A stretch of 64,000 nucleotides of DNA from Microbacterium sp. MPKO10. Lineage in GTDB: Bacteria; Actinomycetota; Actinomycetes; Actinomycetales; Microbacteriaceae. The translations under genes were made by a program, and so were the position numbers. The notes under the pieces are model-generated. The model had not been told where the DNA came from and ran no database searches. It saw only the letters and a program-made list of their open reading frames with translations. Each line of letters starts with the position of its first letter. The first letter of the stretch is position 1. The DNA lies in contig NZ_JAPCHX010000006.1 of NCBI RefSeq assembly GCF_026107415.2, forward strand, positions 186,001 through 250,000, written 5' to 3'. Of the stretch, positions 61,465 to 64,000 are shown piece after piece.

Positions 61465-62919
61465 CTACGGCTTCTTGCGCAGGGCGTATGCGGGAGCAAC
61501 ACCCTGGTGCACGTCGCCCATCGTGTGGACGCGGACATCGTTCGTCGACCCCGAGATCCCGGGAGGCGAACCAGAGATCACGACGACCTTCTCGCCCTCC
61601 GTGGCCATTCCTTCGGCAAGGAGGATGTCGTCGACCTGTCCGAACATTTCATCCGTGTGCGTGACGGTGTCGACGAGGAACGACTCGATGCCCCAGTTCA
61701 GCTGCATGCGGCGTCGGATGGCCTCGTTCGGGGTGAACCCGAGAACGGGAATCTTCGTGCGCAGTCGCGCCATGCGGCGCACTGAATCACCCGACTCGGT
61801 GAAGACGCAGAGGTACCGGGCCTCGACGAAGTCGGCGACCTCGGATGCTGCCAGCGTCAGCGCTCCTCCCTGAGTGCGCGGCTTGCTCCCGAGGGGGGCA
61901 ATGCGCTCGAGGCCGTGCTCCTCGGTGGACGCGATGATGCGCGCCATTGTCTGGACCGTGATCTCGGGGTACTCCCCCACGCTCGTCTCGCCGCTCAGCA
62001 TGACGGCATCGGCACCGTCAAGGATCGCGTTAGCGACGTCAGAGGTCTCCGCACGGGTCGGCACGGGGCTCGAGATCATCGATTCGAGCATCTGCGTGGC
62101 GACGATGACCGGTTTGGCCATGCGGCGGCACTGTTCGACAGCGCGCTTCTGAACAAGCGGCACGGCCTCGAGTGGAAGCTCGACGCCAAGATCGCCGCGA
62201 GCAACCATGATTCCGTCGAAGGCATCGATGATCTCGTCGAGCGCGTCAACGGCCTGTGGCTTCTCGATCTTCGCGATGACGGGGAGCGTAATGCCCTCTT
62301 CGCTCATGATCTCGTGCACACGCTGGATGTCTTCGGCGTTGCGCACGAACGAGAGGGCGATGAAGTCGGCGCCGAGCTTGAGGCCCCAGCGAAGGTCGGC
62401 CTCGTCCTTGTCTGACAGCGCCGGAACGTTGACGGCGACTCCGGGCAGGTTGATGCCCTTGTTGTTCGAGACCGGACCCGCGACGATCACCTTGGTCTTC
62501 ACGCGGACGCCGTCGGTCTCGAGAACCTGTACGCGTACCTTCCCGTCGTCGATCAGGAGGAAGTCGCCGGGTGAGACGTCGTCGGGCAGTCCCTTGAACG
62601 TCGTCCCGCAGACAGTGGCGTCACCGTCAACGTCTTCCGTCGTGATGGTGAAGATGTCGCCTTCCTCGAGTTCGTGCGGTCCGTTCGCGAACGTGCCGAG
62701 GCGGATCTTCGGGCCCTGCAGGTCAACGAGGACGGCGACCGGCTTTCCCGTGTCGGTTGCGGCCTTGCGCACGTTTGCGTAGACGCCCTCGTGGACGTCA
62801 TAGCTGCCGTGGCTGAGGTTCATCCGTGCCACGTTCACACCCGCGTCGATTAACGCGCGAATGTTTTCGTAGCTGGACGTCGCCGGGCCGAGCGTTGCGA
62901 CGATCTTTGCTCGTCTCAT
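61465..62919 (-). CDS. pyk: Pyruvate kinase
   Basis: Final ATP-yielding step of glycolysis, 484 residues. The barrel start is KIVATLGPATSSYENIRALI with MNLSHGSYD; the catalytic region is VIAKIEKPQAVDALDEI (Lys) and MVARGDLGVELP; the B-domain lies between about residues 70 and 170; the signature ends VATQMLESMI. The C-terminal allosteric domain runs from about 345. The ATG has GGAG about nine bases upstream. It lies 80 bases downstream of gltD. Confidence 0.97.
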   Translation of the reverse strand: MRRAKIVATLGPATSSYENIRALIDAGVNVARMNLSHGSYDVHEGVYANVRKAATDTGKPVAVLVDLQGPKIRLGTFANGPHELEEGDIFTITTEDVDGDATVCGTTFKGLPDDVSPGDFLLIDDGKVRVQVLETDGVRVKTKVIVAGPVSNNKGINLPGVAVNVPALSDKDEADLRWGLKLGADFIALSFVRNAEDIQRVHEIMSEEGITLPVIAKIEKPQAVDALDEIIDAFDGIMVARGDLGVELPLEAVPLVQKRAVEQCRRMAKPVIVATQMLESMISSPVPTRAETSDVANAILDGADAVMLSGETSVGEYPEITVQTMARIIASTEEHGLERIAPLGSKPRTQGGALTLAASEVADFVEARYLCVFTESGDSVRRMARLRTKIPVLGFTPNEAIRRRMQLNWGIESFLVDTVTHTDEMFGQVDDILLAEGMATEGEKVVVISGSPPGISGSTNDVRVHTMGDVHQGVAPAYALRKKP

Positions 62920-62977
62920 GTATGAGTTTCTCCATGTCCTGCGCAGGGGGAATGCGCTGGGTTGACTAGTTCACCAT

Positions 62978-62996
62978 CGCGTTCACCGGGAACGCG
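62978..62996 (-). terminator. Short hairpin after gltD
   Basis: CGCGTTC (62978-62984) pairs with GAACGCG (62990-62996) around ACCGG, four bases beyond the gltD stop. Seven pairs and no U-tract make it a weak terminator candidate. Confidence 0.4.
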
Positions 62997-62999
62997 AGG

Positions 63000-64000
63000 T
63001 CAGAGAGCGATCGGCCGATCCGTCGGTGCGACGGGCCACGGGAGTTCGCCCTCCCCTTCAAGATACCGGTCTACAGCCGCCGCCGCAGAACGCCCCTCGG
63101 CAATCGCCCACACGATGAGGGATTGTCCGCGCCCGGCATCGCCCGCGACGAAGACCCCCGGAGTTGCTGTCTGGTAGTCGGCGGCCCGTTCGAAGGCACC
63201 CGATTCGGCAACGGAAATGCCCAGTTGAGATGTCTCTGTCGTCGTCTCCGGTCCCGTGAAACCGAGCGCGAGCAGTACGAGATCCGCTGGAATCTCGTAC
63301 TCGGTTCCCGCCTTCGGCACACGCCGACCATCGACGTACTCGGTCTCGGCCACGCGCAACGCCCGCACGGCGCCTGAGTCATCCGCGAGGAACTCAACGG
63401 TTGAGACCAGGTACTCTCGCTCTCCGCCCTCCTCGTGCGAGGTCTGGACTTCGAAGATCGTCGGCGTCATGGGCCAGGGCTGGTGACCAGGACGCGTCGC
63501 TGCCGGTCTGCGCCCGATCGCGAGGTTGGTAACGGATGCCGCGCCCTGACGATGCGCCGTGCCGATGCAGTCTGACCCAGTGTCGCCGCCGCCGAGCACG
63601 ACAACGTGTTTGCCCGCGGCAGAGATCGCTGGTTCGGCGCTGTCGCCGGCGACGACACGGTTTGCGCCGACAAGGAAGTCCATGGCGACGTGCACGCCGT
63701 CGAGATCGTGCCCGGGAATCTGAAGTGTGCGAGCCACCGGTGTGCCGGTCGCGATAATGACGGCGTCGAAGCGGGCGCGCAGTTCCTCCCAGCTGATGTC
63801 CGCTCCGATGGCTGTGCCGGGGCGGAACCGAGTGCCCTCTTCTCGCATCTGCTTGAGTCGCTTGTCGAGAACCTGCTTCTCGAGTTTGAAATCCGGGATG
63901 CCGTAGCGCAGCAGCCCGCCGATGCGGTCGTCGCGTTCGTAGACGGCGACCGTGTGACCGGCACGGGTGAGCTGCTGGGCCGCGGCGAGCCCGGCGGGGC
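63000..64000 (-). CDS. gltD: Glutamate synthase small subunit (5' end outside window)
   Basis: NADPH-oxidising beta subunit of glutamate synthase (GOGAT), feeding electrons to the large subunit. The visible 333 residues are the C-terminal part. The frame enters at the right edge with P-A-G-L-A-A-A-Q-Q-L (FAD dinucleotide fold), then YGIPDFKLEK, GTPVARTLQIPG, the NADPH site VVLGGGDTGSDCIG and the closing FAD motif VFVAGDAGRGQSLIVWAIAEGR. The N-terminal Fe-S region (about 145 residues) lies beyond base 64000. gltB presumably lies upstream, outside. Confidence 0.95.
   Translation of the reverse strand, partial: PAGLAAAQQLTRAGHTVAVYERDDRIGGLLRYGIPDFKLEKQVLDKRLKQMREEGTRFRPGTAIGADISWEELRARFDAVIIATGTPVARTLQIPGHDLDGVHVAMDFLVGANRVVAGDSAEPAISAAGKHVVVLGGGDTGSDCIGTAHRQGAASVTNLAIGRRPAATRPGHQPWPMTPTIFEVQTSHEEGGEREYLVSTVEFLADDSGAVRALRVAETEYVDGRRVPKAGTEYEIPADLVLLALGFTGPETTTETSQLGISVAESGAFERAADYQTATPGVFVAGDAGRGQSLIVWAIAEGRSAAAAVDRYLEGEGELPWPVAPTDRPIAL

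Overview
The window is ordinary core chromosome of a high-GC actinobacterium, most probably a member of the Microbacteriaceae. Support for this comes from RbpA, WhiA, OpcA, an actinobacterial SURF1/CtaA/CtaB set, a SufB-SufD-Rieske-SufC-DUF59 operon, many GTG/TTG starts, and a tkt-tal-pgi-zwf-opcA-pgl pentose-phosphate operon. By eye the GC content is in the low to mid 60s percent (not computed). I see no insertion sequence, prophage, CRISPR array, toxin-antitoxin pair or compositional island.

Layout. 1-1.8 kb: a two-component system (NarL-type regulator cut by the left edge, plus its sensor kinase). 1.9-11.1 kb: single genes or pairs, namely an orphan DEAD/DEAH helicase, an SGNH esterase, a SpoU methyltransferase, a sirtuin, a histidine phosphatase, a shortened glycosyltransferase-like gene joined to an alpha/beta hydrolase, trehalose synthase and a DnaQ-like exonuclease. 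11.2-17 kb: ribosomal protein L31B, two ABC ATPases (one ABC-F), phosphoserine phosphatase, a FabG-like reductase, and a DUF3099/small Cys-His protein/SURF1 trio. 17-21 kb: the suf iron-sulfur operon. 21.4-23.3 kb: heme A synthesis (ctaA, ctaB). 23.5-31.8 kb: the pentose-phosphate operon. 31.8-35.5 kb: rbpA, secG and the lower-glycolysis genes tpiA, pgk and gapA. 35.6-43.1 kb: sodA, then whiA-rapZ-uvrC-uvrA. 43.2-47.8 kb: a PCMT-like methyltransferase convergent to a five-gene MoxR/DUF58/DUF4129 membrane module lying behind uvrB. 47.8-57.4 kb: uvrB, coaE, a TetR regulator, rpsA, a DUF885 protein and polA. 57.5-61.2 kb: a hotdog thioesterase, an amino-acid ABC importer, an ANTAR regulator and tRNA-Leu(CAA). 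61.2-64 kb: pyk and a gltD fragment.

How the genes work together. Carbon metabolism dominates: the oxidative and non-oxidative pentose-phosphate genes, pgi, gapA, pgk, tpiA and pyk are all present. Nucleotide excision repair is complete (uvrA, uvrB, uvrC) and accompanied by polA. Fe-S assembly and heme A/cytochrome oxidase maturation (SURF1, CtaA, CtaB) provide for aerobic respiration, with SodA against superoxide.

The most interesting signals are subtle. They are: an octamer (GGATGCTG) repeated far above chance in both orientations; the MoxR module with four identical 4-nt gene overlaps; -10 boxes that abut the start codons of uvrA, uvrB, polA and the ANTAR regulator (likely leaderless mRNAs); very long perfect hairpins without U-tracts at operon ends; a palindrome centred on the predicted sodA start site; and a glycosyltransferase that appears to have lost most of its catalytic half. 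I did not find a clear-cut undescribed defence or mobile system.
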